Below, one piece after another: positions 6,817-14,071 of a stretch of DNA of 19,099 nucleotides. The position numbers and the translations under genes are program-made. Each line of letters opens with the position of its first letter. Within the stretch, counting starts at the first letter, position 1. Origin of the DNA: an uncultured Solirubrobacterales bacterium. Lineage in GTDB: Bacteria > Actinomycetota > Thermoleophilia > Solirubrobacterales > Solirubrobacteraceae. The stretch is taken from positions 1-19,099 of the forward strand of contig CAJBIG010000041.1 in the NCBI GenBank assembly GCA_903953065.1, read 5' to 3'. Under the pieces are notes generated by a model. That model saw nothing but the letters and a program-made list of their open reading frames with translations. It was not told where the DNA came from and searched no databases.

Positions 6817-8045
6817 CAGCCGATGAACTGCTCGTCGATTACACGGATTGCGCGCGGCGCAGCGCGGATGAACTCAAGCTCCGCGATCTGATCGCAGGCG
6901 CTGTAGAAATCGGATTCGAGAATCGAGTGCGTGACCATCACGAGGCGAGCGTTGTCGCCGAGGCCGGACTGGGCAACGCTCTTGACCGAGACGCCGTGCT
7001 CGCCGAGCAGCTGCGCAACCTGCGCCAAGACGCCGGGCCTGTCGGCAACTTCAAGGTGAAGATAGAAGGCCGAGTGAACGTCATCGGTCAGCTTCGCGTC
7101 GCTCTGCGGCGGCTCGATTGCCGGCACGCCGCTGAGCACGCTGACGACGTCGCCGAGCACTGCGCTGGCCGTCTGCGGGCCGCCTGCGCCGGGGCCGGAG
7201 AGCGTGATCTCAGTTATCGCCGGCGATTCGATCGTGACGGCGTTGAACGAACCGTTGATGCTCGCGAGTGGATGGGCTGCGTAAAGAAATGCCGGATGGA
7301 CGCGTACCGAAATCGCCTCGCCGACGCGCTCCGCGGTGCCAAGCAGCTTCAGCGCCAGACCAAACTCTTTGGCGTAAGCGATGTCCTCGGTAGTCAGCTG
7401 CTCAATGCCTTCGAAAACAACGTCGTCGAGCGCAACCCAGCCACCGAACGCGAGCTGCGCGAGCAACGCCATTTTGGCGGCGGCGTCGGCGCCGCCAACG
7501 TCTTCGCTCGGGTCGGCTTCGGCAAAGCCGAGCTGCTGCGCCTGCGCCAGCGCAGCGTCGTAGCTGGCGCCGGTCGAAGCCATCTCGGAGAGGATGAAGT
7601 TGGTGGTGCCATTGACGATCCCGTGGATACGGTCGATCTGTGCGCCGCTCAGCGATTCGGAAAGAACGCGGATCACCGGAACCACAGCAGCCACTGCGGC
7701 CTCGAAGCGAATTTGCCCGCCTGCGGCCTCGGCCGCAGCCCAGAGCTCACGTCCGTGGCGGCTCAGCAGCTGCTTATTGGCGCTGACTACGGGCAGCCCG
7801 GCGTTTAGGGCGGCAAGCACGTATTCGCGGGCCGGTTCGGTTCCGCCCATCACTTCGACGATCAGGTCGGCCTCGGCGATTATCTGTCCGGCGTCGCCTT
7901 CGCTGCGCGTCAGCACGCCGCTTACCACGGGGCGCCGGCCAGTCAGCCGAGCAACTTCGTCGGCGCGCTCGGCGACCAGCTCAGCGAACGCCGCGCCGAC
8001 CGTGCCACGACCCAGCAAACCGATCTTCAGCAGCTCTTCAGACAT
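6816..8045 (-). CDS. hom: Homoserine dehydrogenase with C-terminal ACT domain
   Basis: 409 residues from the ATG at 8045 (MSEELLKIGLLGRGTVG). It reduces aspartate semialdehyde to homoserine with NAD(P)H, the entry to threonine and methionine. The Rossmann motif is G12-R-G14-TVG17. Catalytic-domain residues matching the yeast enzyme are K91 (SANK), E176 (AEADP), D182, D187 and K191. The regulatory ACT domain starts near 337 (FYLHLEVADRPGVLAQVAQL) and suggests feedback control by threonine. An upstream in-frame ATG at 8087 would extend it by 14 residues into lysA; the shorter start fits the family and gives an 8-nt overlap (ATGTCTGA) with the lysA stop. It is part of the run M23-lgt-lysA-hom-thrC-thrB. 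Confidence 0.94.
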   Translation of the reverse strand: MSEELLKIGLLGRGTVGAAFAELVAERADEVARLTGRRPVVSGVLTRSEGDAGQIIAEADLIVEVMGGTEPAREYVLAALNAGLPVVSANKQLLSRHGRELWAAAEAAGGQIRFEAAVAAVVPVIRVLSESLSGAQIDRIHGIVNGTTNFILSEMASTGASYDAALAQAQQLGFAEADPSEDVGGADAAAKMALLAQLAFGGWVALDDVVFEGIEQLTTEDIAYAKEFGLALKLLGTAERVGEAISVRVHPAFLYAAHPLASINGSFNAVTIESPAITEITLSGPGAGGPQTASAVLGDVVSVLSGVPAIEPPQSDAKLTDDVHSAFYLHLEVADRPGVLAQVAQLLGEHGVSVKSVAQSGLGDNARLVMVTHSILESDFYSACDQIAELEFIRAAPRAIRVIDEQFIG

Positions 8046-9297
8046 CACGCACCAAGAGATCCTCGTCGCTCTCCCGCCGCACGACAACGCGCGCGTCGCC
8101 GTTGCTGGCGAAGACCACCGGAGGCCTCAAAGCGCCGTTGTAGTTGTTGGCCATTGCATGACCGTACGCCCCTGTCGCAGGAACAACCACCAGATCCCCT
8201 GCAGCCGGCTGATTGAGATCGGCGTCACGGATCAAGATGTCGCCTGATTCGCAGTGTTTTCCGACCAAGTGGCACGCCGTGCCGCCGCCAAAACGATCGG
8301 CAATCTGTGCCTCGTAGCGGGCGCCGTAAAGCATCGGCCGAAGGTTGTCGGACATCCCTCCGTCAACGGCGACGTAGGTATCGACGTTGCGCTTTACCGA
8401 CTCAACGCTGTAAAGCGTCACGCAGCCGTTGGCCACCAGCGCTCGGCCTGGCTCGTCAAGGAGGCGATGACCGGGGCCGAAGACGCTTTCGAGCGCACCG
8501 GCCTTGGCGGCCGCGTACTCGGGGTAACTCGGCGGCCGATCCTGCGCTGTGTAGGCGGCGGCGAGCCCCCCGCCAAGGTTGTAGGAGTGAAAATCACCGA
8601 GGCTCGCGAGCGATCGCAGCGCGCCCTCAAAGGGCGAGAGGTCGAAGATCTGCGAACCGATGTGGAAGTGGAGTCCGGCAAGCTCGAGCGATTCGATCTG
8701 CTGGGCGCGGGCGATCGCCGCCGGCGCATGCTCAAGGTCAAATCCAAACTTCGTGTTCGGACCGCCTGTTGAGATTGCCGGATGGGTGTCGGGGCTGACA
8801 CCGGGCGCAATGCGCAGATAGATCCGCTGCTTTCCCGACCGGCCGGCGAGCCTCTCAAGGCGGTCGAGATCACGCAGGTTGTCGACGACTATCGCGCCGA
8901 TTCCAACCTCAACGGCACGTTCGAGATCAAGCTCGCTCTTTGCGTTGCCGTGCATCTGGATCTTTGCGGCTGGAACGCCGCCGGCAAGCGCGATCGCCAT
9001 CTCCCCCGCCGAGGCGACGTCGCAGCCAAAGCCCTCTTCAGCAAAGAGCGCGCAGACGGCGGCGCAGGGGAAGGCCTTCGACGCGAAGATCAGCTCGAAG
9101 TCATCGCTCTCAGAGCCAAAGGCGGCCTGAAGGCCTCGAGCACGGGCGCGCATGTCGTCTTCGGCGACGATGTAGGCCGGAGTGCCAAACTCGCGCGCCA
9201 GCTCGACGACGTCGCAGCCGCCAACCTCGAGCCGTCCAAGCTCGTTGATTCTGCTCCCGATCGGGTAGACGTTCTCGAGTGGTTGCGTTTCAGCCAT
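8038..9297 (-). CDS. lysA: Diaminopimelate decarboxylase
   Basis: A 419-residue fold-III PLP enzyme that decarboxylates meso-diaminopimelate to L-lysine. The PLP lysine is K74 in FASKAF; H212-IGSQ and the glycine-rich NLGGGLA (240-246) bind the cofactor. C349-ESGD completes the partner subunit's active site, and GAYGHAMANNYNG (377-389) contains the conserved tyrosine. All expected residues are present, so it should be active. It draws from the same meso-DAP pool used for peptidoglycan, so its place beside a peptidoglycan hydrolase and behind a c-di-AMP riboswitch is of regulatory interest. Both ends overlap neighbours by exactly 8 nt (ATGGCTGA with lgt, ATGTCTGA with hom). Confidence 0.95.
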   Translation of the reverse strand: MAETQPLENVYPIGSRINELGRLEVGGCDVVELAREFGTPAYIVAEDDMRARARGLQAAFGSESDDFELIFASKAFPCAAVCALFAEEGFGCDVASAGEMAIALAGGVPAAKIQMHGNAKSELDLERAVEVGIGAIVVDNLRDLDRLERLAGRSGKQRIYLRIAPGVSPDTHPAISTGGPNTKFGFDLEHAPAAIARAQQIESLELAGLHFHIGSQIFDLSPFEGALRSLASLGDFHSYNLGGGLAAAYTAQDRPPSYPEYAAAKAGALESVFGPGHRLLDEPGRALVANGCVTLYSVESVKRNVDTYVAVDGGMSDNLRPMLYGARYEAQIADRFGGGTACHLVGKHCESGDILIRDADLNQPAAGDLVVVPATGAYGHAMANNYNGALRPPVVFASNGDARVVVRRESDEDLLVRDV

Positions 9298-10081
9298 CGG
9301 CGCGCATCATGCCACTCTGCGCAGGCAACATGACCGAACCATGGCGTCGGAAGACGACTGCCAGCCAGATCAGCGCGCCGATGATCATCGCGAGGCTCTG
9401 CAACTGCGGCAAAGTCAGGCCGAGCGCCGCGATCTCGTTGCGGCGCAAGAACTCAACTAGAAAGCGCTCCAGCCCTGCGAGCAGCAGCCAAAGCGCAAAC
9501 AAGATTCCTGGCCGCACGCGGTCGCGCAGGTTCCACAGCAGCCAAGCGATCAGCCCCATCACCAGCGTCTCGTAAATCGGCGTTGGGTGGACGGTCACTC
9601 CGGGCGCCGTCGGCACCGTGCCGTCTGGGTAGCCCATCGCCCATGGCCCGTCCCAAGCCTTGCCGTAGTCGCCGTCGCCCGAAAGCTGGCAGCCGATTCG
9701 GCCGATTGCGTAGCCGAGCGCGAGCGGCACGGCAGCAAGATCGAAGGTCGCCATGTCAAGGCAGCCACGCCAGCGCGCCCAGATGATCACGGCCAGCGCG
9801 CCGCCGGCTGCGCCTCCGTACCAGACCAACCCGGAGCCGGAGAAGAGGCTTCCGAGCACGTCGCCGTTGACCCGGTCGAGGTTTTCGACGATCCAGATCA
9901 GCCGCGCGCCGATCAGTCCACCGGCGAGCGCGGCGAAGATCGCTTCATAGGCCCAGTCGCCCGGCAACCCGCGCTCCAGGAGCCTGCGGTGGAGCACTGC
10001 GCCGCCCGCAAGGAAGGCGAGCGCAAACATTAGCCCGAAGGTCTTTACCGGTAGCCCGAAAAGATCGATCTCCGGCTGCAT
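9290..10081 (-). CDS. lgt: Prolipoprotein diacylglyceryl transferase
   Basis: A 263-residue polytopic membrane enzyme that transfers a diacylglyceryl group from phosphatidylglycerol to the lipobox cysteine of exported prolipoproteins. About seven membrane segments can be followed. Family landmarks are SGLVWYGGAAGG (83-94), the signature arginine R128 in GRIGCQLSGDGDYG (127-140), VHPTPIYE (164-171) and ERFLVEFLR in the C-terminal half. The signature differs from the E. coli-type GRxGNFxNxE, with C131 and a GDGDYG run; I recall similar variants in other phyla. It starts 10 bases after the M23 stop and overlaps lysA by 8 nt. Two lipoproteins in this window are natural substrates. Confidence 0.93.
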   Translation of the reverse strand: MQPEIDLFGLPVKTFGLMFALAFLAGGAVLHRRLLERGLPGDWAYEAIFAALAGGLIGARLIWIVENLDRVNGDVLGSLFSGSGLVWYGGAAGGALAVIIWARWRGCLDMATFDLAAVPLALGYAIGRIGCQLSGDGDYGKAWDGPWAMGYPDGTVPTAPGVTVHPTPIYETLVMGLIAWLLWNLRDRVRPGILFALWLLLAGLERFLVEFLRRNEIAALGLTLPQLQSLAMIIGALIWLAVVFRRHGSVMLPAQSGMMRADG

Positions 10082-10091
10082 TGGAGAAAGG

Positions 10092-11312
10092 TTAGAGGTA
10101 GCTCATCGGGTTGGTCACTTGACCGTTGATCCGCACTTCGAAGTGGAGGTGGTCGCCGAAGCAGAGGCCTGTACAGCCGATGTAGCCGATCACTTGCCCC
10201 TTGCTGACGTTCTGGCCCACGGTCACCGCGTATCGCGACTGATGCGCGTAACAGGTCGAGAGCGAGGCGCTGTGGGCGACGCAGGTGTAGTTGCCGTAGC
10301 CGCCATTCATCGAGGCGACGCGAACGGTGCCGCTGTCGGCGGCGCGAATTGGCGTTCCGGCAGGAACGCCAATATCGATGCCGGGGTGGCATGACTCCCA
10401 GGAGCGACGCTCACAGAAGGGCGACGTGATCGGCCCGTTGACCGGCCACACCATCGATCCCGAGCCTTGGCGGATCGGCCCGCCGTTGACCAACACGCCC
10501 TCAATCTTGGCCTGCGTTTCGATCATCTTCGAAAGCGCGCCCTCAAGCTTGCGGCGGTCACTCTTGACCCCGGCCAGCAGCGTCGCCTTGCGTTCCTTGC
10601 TCTGGTCGAAGCCACTGCGGGTGGAAACGAGCTCGCGCTTGATTGAGGCGACGGCGTCGCGCTTGACCTTGATCCGCGAAGTCACGGCCTGCTGGCGGCC
10701 TTCCAGCGTTCCAAGGCGGTTGGCGCTGACGGTCGCTTCGATCCGCGCCGCGCGCACGAGCGTAATCACGCGCCTGTCCTGCTCACCGATCCGCTGGAGG
10801 AACTCGCTGCGCTCGAGCAGTTCGGCGAAACCCTTCGAATCAAGAACGACCGAGATCAGTGTGGGCGCGTCGGCCCGGTAGAGCTCAAAGAGACGCTGGC
10901 CGAGAACGCGGCGGCCCTCTTCGAGCCGTGCCTTCATGACGACCTGGCGACGGCGCTGCTTGCGAAGCTCATCTTGAATCTTGGCCAGCTCTTTGGTTTC
11001 GCGGTCAAGGCCAACCTGAATCTCATCTTGGCGGCCCTGCAGTGTGTTGATCTTGCCTTGAAGGGCGTTGATCTTCGACTGCCATGCGGCGACCTGCGAG
11101 GTGAGGACGCTCTCGGTCCCCTTCTTAGAATCAACCTTCGACTGCGTCTTCTCAATCTTGTTCTTGAGGTTGCTGAGTTTGGCGTCGTTTGAGGCACCGA
11201 GAGAGCCGACGGGAACGACCGCCCAAAGGACGGCAGGAAGGATCGCCACGAGAGCGAGCAGGGCAAGGCGGGAGCGCATCAGAGCGCGGAAGCTATCGGT
11301 CAATTTGTTCAT
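10092..11312 (-). CDS. M23-family peptidoglycan endopeptidase with long coiled coil (EnvC-like layout)
   Basis: 406 residues from the ATG at 11312. The order is an N-terminal membrane/signal segment (about 13-36), a long heptad-rich coiled coil (about 42-270), then a LytM/M23 domain (about 285-406). Zinc and catalytic residues are intact: H309-xxx-D313, H357 and H388-x-H390. Unlike E. coli EnvC, which lacks some ligands and only activates amidases, this copy should itself cut peptidoglycan. Paired cysteines near the active site (TCVAH...STCYAH, GCTGLC) suggest disulfides outside the cell. A TTG two codons upstream is possible, but ATG is preferred. It is the first gene behind the c-di-AMP riboswitch and is followed by lgt after 10 bases. 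c-di-AMP riboswitches in front of cell-wall hydrolase genes are well known in Actinobacteria. Confidence 0.9.
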   Translation of the reverse strand: MNKLTDSFRALMRSRLALLALVAILPAVLWAVVPVGSLGASNDAKLSNLKNKIEKTQSKVDSKKGTESVLTSQVAAWQSKINALQGKINTLQGRQDEIQVGLDRETKELAKIQDELRKQRRRQVVMKARLEEGRRVLGQRLFELYRADAPTLISVVLDSKGFAELLERSEFLQRIGEQDRRVITLVRAARIEATVSANRLGTLEGRQQAVTSRIKVKRDAVASIKRELVSTRSGFDQSKERKATLLAGVKSDRRKLEGALSKMIETQAKIEGVLVNGGPIRQGSGSMVWPVNGPITSPFCERRSWESCHPGIDIGVPAGTPIRAADSGTVRVASMNGGYGNYTCVAHSASLSTCYAHQSRYAVTVGQNVSKGQVIGYIGCTGLCFGDHLHFEVRINGQVTNPMSYL

Positions 11313-11332
11313 TGGCAATCACTGCAATCAGG

Positions 11333-11474
11333 CCTGCGAGGTGAGCTGACGGGCTCGCGCAAAAAAAGCGCTAACCAGGCGGCAATGCCCGGTATTCGCC
11401 CCTGAAGGCCGAAGCCTCCGTTGGGTCCCCCGCTCCCTCACGCATATCGGTGAGGAACTCGGCCTGCTCGCAGG
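11333..11474 (-). promoter_or_regulatory. c-di-AMP (ydaO/yuaA-type) riboswitch
   Basis: Read on the minus strand, the leader of the M23 gene carries the conserved blocks of the ydaO class in order: GAGCGGGGGACCCAA (+ coordinates 11421-11435), GGGGCGAAT (11394-11402) and a 3' block CCCGTCAGCTCACCTCGC ending in AGGC (11332-11353). The 5' CCTGCGAG (11467-11474) and 3' CTCGCAGG (11333-11340) pair perfectly over 8 bp as the closing P1 stem, giving an aptamer of about 142 nt. The class usually turns genes off at high c-di-AMP. There are 20 bases from the P1 3' strand to the ATG, with no terminator T-tract and no strong Shine-Dalgarno between, so control at translation initiation or by leader processing is more likely than simple intrinsic termination. 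Identified by eye from remembered consensus, supported by the independent P1 pairing. Confidence 0.9.
11357..11371 (-). other. GCGC-T7-GCGC stem-loop inside the riboswitch
   Basis: Within the aptamer there is a 4-bp GCGC/GCGC stem closing a loop of seven T on the transcript strand. It falls where ydaO aptamers vary in length, between the GGGGCGAAT block and the 3' conserved block. The most economical reading is a variable peripheral hairpin. Confidence 0.5.
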
Positions 11475-11525
11475 TTACCAAGGCACTGCCGCTAGGCTTG
11501 GGAAGAATCTTGTCGAGTCGACCTT

Positions 11526-11531
11526 AAGGAG
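11526..11531 (+). promoter_or_regulatory. Ribosome-binding site supporting a GTG start for pspA
   Basis: AAGGAG lies 5 bases ahead of the GTG at 11537, which decides the start of the PspA-family protein. The 62 bases between the end of the riboswitch and this start must hold both divergent promoters, but no good -35/-10 pair is visible on either strand. Confidence 0.75.
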
Positions 11532-11536
11532 CAAAA

Positions 11537-12292
11537 GTGGCCGGTCTAAGTGGGCGCATGTCAACCGTCATAAAAGCGAAGGTTTCAAAGGTTCTGGACC
11601 GGGCTGAAGATCCGGGCGAAACGCTCGATTACAGCTACCAGAAGCAGCTTGAGTCGCTGCAGAAGGTAAAGCAGGGAATCGCTGAGGTCGTCACCGCCAA
11701 GAAGCGCCTGCAGATGCAGTCGGAGAAGCTTGAGCAGTCGGTCGTCAAGCTCGACACGCAGGCTCGCCAGGCGCTCGCTCAAGGCAACGAAGAACTTGCG
11801 CGCGAGGCCCTCGAGCGCAAGAACATCGCCCAGACCGAGCTGCAGTCATTCGATTCGCAGATCGTTGAGCTCGAGGGGCAGCAGCAGAAGCTGACCGACT
11901 CGGAGGCAAAACTGCGCGCGAAGATCGAAGCCTTCAGAACGAAGAAGGAGACGATCAAGGCTCAGTATTCAGCGGCCGAAGCGCAGGTTCGCATCTCCGA
12001 GGCAGCGACCGGCGTAGGCGAGGAGATGGCCGACGTTGGCCTCGCAATGCAGCGCGCCGTTGACAAGACGGAGGATATGAAGGCCCGCGCCGCCGCAGTC
12101 GAAGAGCTTGAGGCTGCCGGCACCTTCGACGATCTGACGACGCTCGGCGACGGCAACGACGACATCGACCGCCAGCTCGCAGAGCTTTCGAGCGCCAGCG
12201 CCGTCGAGGACGACATGGCACGGATGAAAGCGGAGCTTGGCGCTGGATCACCACCAGCGGAACTTGACGCAGGAGAGGAGCCGGCGAAATGA
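11537..12292 (+). CDS. pspA: PspA/IM30-family membrane-stress protein
   Basis: A 251-residue, almost wholly helical, highly charged protein. The N-terminal amphipathic helix (LSGRMSTVIKAKVSKVLDRA) matches the lipid-sensing helix of PspA, followed by EDPGETLDYSYQKQLESLQK, the family's usual second helix region, and long coiled coils to about residue 180. The C-terminal 50 residues are acidic and probably flexible. PspA/IM30/Vipp1 proteins form ESCRT-III-like assemblies on the inner face of the membrane and protect it against leakage. The start is GTG with AAGGAG ahead. The stop overlaps the PspAA start in ATGA, so the two are translationally coupled. It is divergent from the riboswitch-led envelope operon. 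Confidence 0.9.
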   Translation: MAGLSGRMSTVIKAKVSKVLDRAEDPGETLDYSYQKQLESLQKVKQGIAEVVTAKKRLQMQSEKLEQSVVKLDTQARQALAQGNEELAREALERKNIAQTELQSFDSQIVELEGQQQKLTDSEAKLRAKIEAFRTKKETIKAQYSAAEAQVRISEAATGVGEEMADVGLAMQRAVDKTEDMKARAAAVEELEAAGTFDDLTTLGDGNDDIDRQLAELSSASAVEDDMARMKAELGAGSPPAELDAGEEPAK

Positions 12293-12567
12293 TTATCAGG
12301 ATCGCTTCAGAAGATCAGTATCGGCTCGACGACGATGCGCTTGCGCGCGTCAACGAGCTTGACAACGCGGCCGTAGCGGCCGTCGAAGCGGGAGACCGCG
12401 AGGGCTTCCAGCAGAACTTCAACGCACTGCTGGCCTTGGTTCGCACTGAAGGCACCGTCATCGCCGATGACGACCTCTCTGTCTCGGACGTGATTATTCC
12501 TCCCGACGACCTCAGCTTCGAAGAGGCCGGCGAGGAGTTCACAGGCGAAGGTTTAATCCCAGACTGA
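12289..12567 (+). CDS. pspAA: PspAA-like PspA-associated protein
   Basis: A 92-residue acidic protein beginning MIIRIASEDQYRLDDDALAR, the characteristic opening of PspAA proteins, which occur next to pspA in Actinobacteria and other lineages outside the enterobacterial pspABC type. The middle (LDNAAVAAVEAGDREGFQQN) is a helical hairpin. Near residue 64 comes LSVSDVIIPPDDLSFEEA, the usual conserved tail with a double proline. There is no membrane segment. It is thought to bind or modulate PspA; the mechanism is not well known. The ATG overlaps the pspA stop (ATGA). Confidence 0.85.
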   Translation: MIIRIASEDQYRLDDDALARVNELDNAAVAAVEAGDREGFQQNFNALLALVRTEGTVIADDDLSVSDVIIPPDDLSFEEAGEEFTGEGLIPD

Positions 12568-12593
12568 GCCGGCGATAGTTCGCCGCCGGACTC
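12566..12593 (+). other. GC-rich stem-loop between pspAA and the CWB2 lipoprotein gene
   Basis: GAG-CCGGCG (12566-12574) pairs with CGCCGG-(A)-CTC (12584-12593), leaving a 9-base loop and one bulged A. No T-tract follows, so it is not a standard intrinsic terminator. It could protect or partly attenuate the transcript entering the lipoprotein gene at 12600, or be a by-product of high GC. Confidence 0.35.
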
Positions 12594-12599
12594 GCGCCA

Positions 12600-13778
12600 A
12601 TGCTGCCCAACTCTTTGCGACGTTGCTTTGTAATCGGCAGTCTTGTTCTGGCAACCGCGATGCTCGCAGGCTGCGGGCGCGCTGGAAACGAAAGCGGGGC
12701 GGACGATTCAAACCCGCGACCCGGGGCCGGCGTAACGATCGCGGCAATCCCCAGCGCCGCAACAAAGAACACAACGCGCGTCTGGGCCGAATCACCGGCC
12801 GCCGTCGCGGCCTCCGCTGCCCGCGCGGTCTATCCGAGCACGCGCCCGGGGCAGCGTCCCCTTTCGGTAGTTCTCGCTGACGCCGCCAGCTGGCAGGCAA
12901 CGATCGCCGGCGCGGTATTGATGGCCGCGCCACTCCACGCGCCAATGCTGCTCAGCGAAGGCGCGCAGCTTCCCCCCGTAACGCAGTCAGCTCTCAGCGC
13001 GCTCTCGCCAACGGGAGCCGGCGAGAATGGGCCTCAGGTAATCCGGCTTGGGGCTGCAGGCTCGCCGACGTCGCTGAAGTCGCTCTCAATCGGCGGCGCC
13101 GACCCGTTCACGCTGGCAGCCAGAATTGACGCCTACCAGGCGCGGATCTCCGGCCGCTGGAGCAACGCCGTCGTGATCGCATCCTCCGAGTCGCCGGCAA
13201 TGGCGATGCCGGCCGCTGCGTGGGCAGCGAAGTCAGGCGACAGTGTGCTCTTCAGCGGCCGCGATCAGCTGCCGGCAGTTACGGCAGCGGCGGTGAAGGC
13301 GCACGGCAAGCCGAAGATCTACATCCTCGGGCCAAGCTCGGTGATCTCCGAAAAGGTTGCCGGTCAGTTGGCGGCGCTTGGCCAGGTCACGCGCGTCGGG
13401 GCGAATCCGGCGAGCGCCAACGCGATCGCATTTGCCCGCTTCAGGGACGGCGACTTTGGCTGGGGAATCGTCGACCCCGGGCACGGCCTCGTGTTCACCA
13501 ACGTCGACAAGCCGCTCACCGCCGGCGGCGCCGCGCCACTCTCGGCCAGCGGCAGCTACGGGCCCCTGCTGCTCGTGGGCCGTAACGGCAGCCTGCCTCC
13601 CGATGTTGCCAACTATCTGCGCGACATTCGCCCCGGCTATTCATCGGATCCCGTTCGCGGCGTTTACAATCACGCTTGGGTGATCGGCGACCCGGCCGCC
13701 GTCAGCGACCGAGCACAGGCGACTATCGATAGCCTGCTGGAGATAGCGCCGGTAACGAAAGACGCAGCTACACGATGA
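12600..13778 (+). CDS. Lipoprotein with cell-wall-binding type 2 (CWB2-like) repeats
   Basis: 392 residues. A signal peptide ends in a lipobox with C25 (MLAGC). Three CWB2-like units follow at roughly 60-150, 165-270 and 275-378. They are recognised by alternating segments of the VVLADAASWQATIAGAVLMA and APMLLSEGAQLPPVTQSALS kind, and by the NAIAFARFRDGDFGWGIVDP ending of unit 2 into unit 3. CWB2 modules in clostridial S-layer proteins form a trimeric, polymer-binding wall anchor; here the protein is also lipid-anchored, so it could link membrane and wall. Family assignment rests on pattern recall and is good but not certain. No Shine-Dalgarno is visible. Its stop overlaps the next ATG (ATGA). 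Confidence 0.78.
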   Translation: MLPNSLRRCFVIGSLVLATAMLAGCGRAGNESGADDSNPRPGAGVTIAAIPSAATKNTTRVWAESPAAVAASAARAVYPSTRPGQRPLSVVLADAASWQATIAGAVLMAAPLHAPMLLSEGAQLPPVTQSALSALSPTGAGENGPQVIRLGAAGSPTSLKSLSIGGADPFTLAARIDAYQARISGRWSNAVVIASSESPAMAMPAAAWAAKSGDSVLFSGRDQLPAVTAAAVKAHGKPKIYILGPSSVISEKVAGQLAALGQVTRVGANPASANAIAFARFRDGDFGWGIVDPGHGLVFTNVDKPLTAGGAAPLSASGSYGPLLLVGRNGSLPPDVANYLRDIRPGYSSDPVRGVYNHAWVIGDPAAVSDRAQATIDSLLEIAPVTKDAATR

Positions 13779-14059
13779 GCGAATCCCAGAAGCCCTCAAA
13801 TAACCCAACTCAGGCGCTCGACATCAGCGTCGACGACATCCGACAGCTTGTCCACGCCTCAACCCCCCACTTCTCGCTCCAGCTGCGCAACCGCATCCGT
13901 CGGCTGATTGAAGGCCTTCCGGCCGGCCACCCTGCGCGCCTCGAAGGCCAGATGCAGATCGCCCGTCTCGACGAGCTTGGCTACGACGGCGAGGTCCGCG
14001 GCCAGCAGAGCGAAGGTCTGGAACCGCTCGCCTGCGTCACCGATCCAAAACTGCGATAG
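13775..14059 (+). CDS. Uncharacterised 94-residue protein
   Basis: Not recognised. The protein has a polar N-terminus with two prolines, then two probable helices (DISVDDIRQLVHASTPHFSL and QLRNRIRRLIEGLPAGHPAR), then an acidic/polar tail. There is no signal peptide, cysteine pair or membrane segment, and it is probably cytoplasmic. The real-gene call rests on its exact fit between neighbours: the ATG overlaps the lipoprotein stop in ATGA and xseA begins 12 bases after its stop. Codon use is typical of the region (G/C in third positions). A role in DNA metabolism alongside ExoVII, or in the envelope genes upstream, is equally open. Confidence 0.7.
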   Translation: MSESQKPSNNPTQALDISVDDIRQLVHASTPHFSLQLRNRIRRLIEGLPAGHPARLEGQMQIARLDELGYDGEVRGQQSEGLEPLACVTDPKLR

Positions 14060-14071
14060 CGGTCCGGGGCG

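Noticed and set aside
7441..7530. Glycine (G184) in the DVxG segment of homoserine dehydrogenase where many bacterial enzymes have Glu
   Set aside because: On aligning with the yeast enzyme, the catalytic residues correspond to K91, E176, D182, D187 and K191, all present; the varied position is Asn in yeast and not essential.
6759..7808. A 349-codon open frame on the plus strand opposite hom
   Set aside because: It is the shadow of a high-GC gene: hom on the other strand has full family motifs, while this frame gives a low-complexity Arg/Gly/Ala-rich protein with no recognisable domain.
8046..8087. Upstream ATG extending hom by 14 residues
   Set aside because: The extension (MSCGGRATRISWCV) is unlike the family, and the ATG at 8045 places the Rossmann motif at the usual distance.
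11361..11367. T7 run (minus strand) as an intrinsic terminator in the M23 leader
   Set aside because: It is the loop of a GCGC hairpin inside the aptamer, before the conserved 3' block, and no strong GC stem ends directly at it.
11512..11522. GTCGA-G-TCGAC palindrome ahead of pspA as an operator
   Set aside because: Only 5-bp arms in a GC-rich gap; expected often by chance and with no second copy seen.
12566..12593. Hairpin after pspAA as a transcription terminator
   Set aside because: No T-tract follows and the next same-strand gene starts 7 bases later; kept only as a stem-loop of unknown role.
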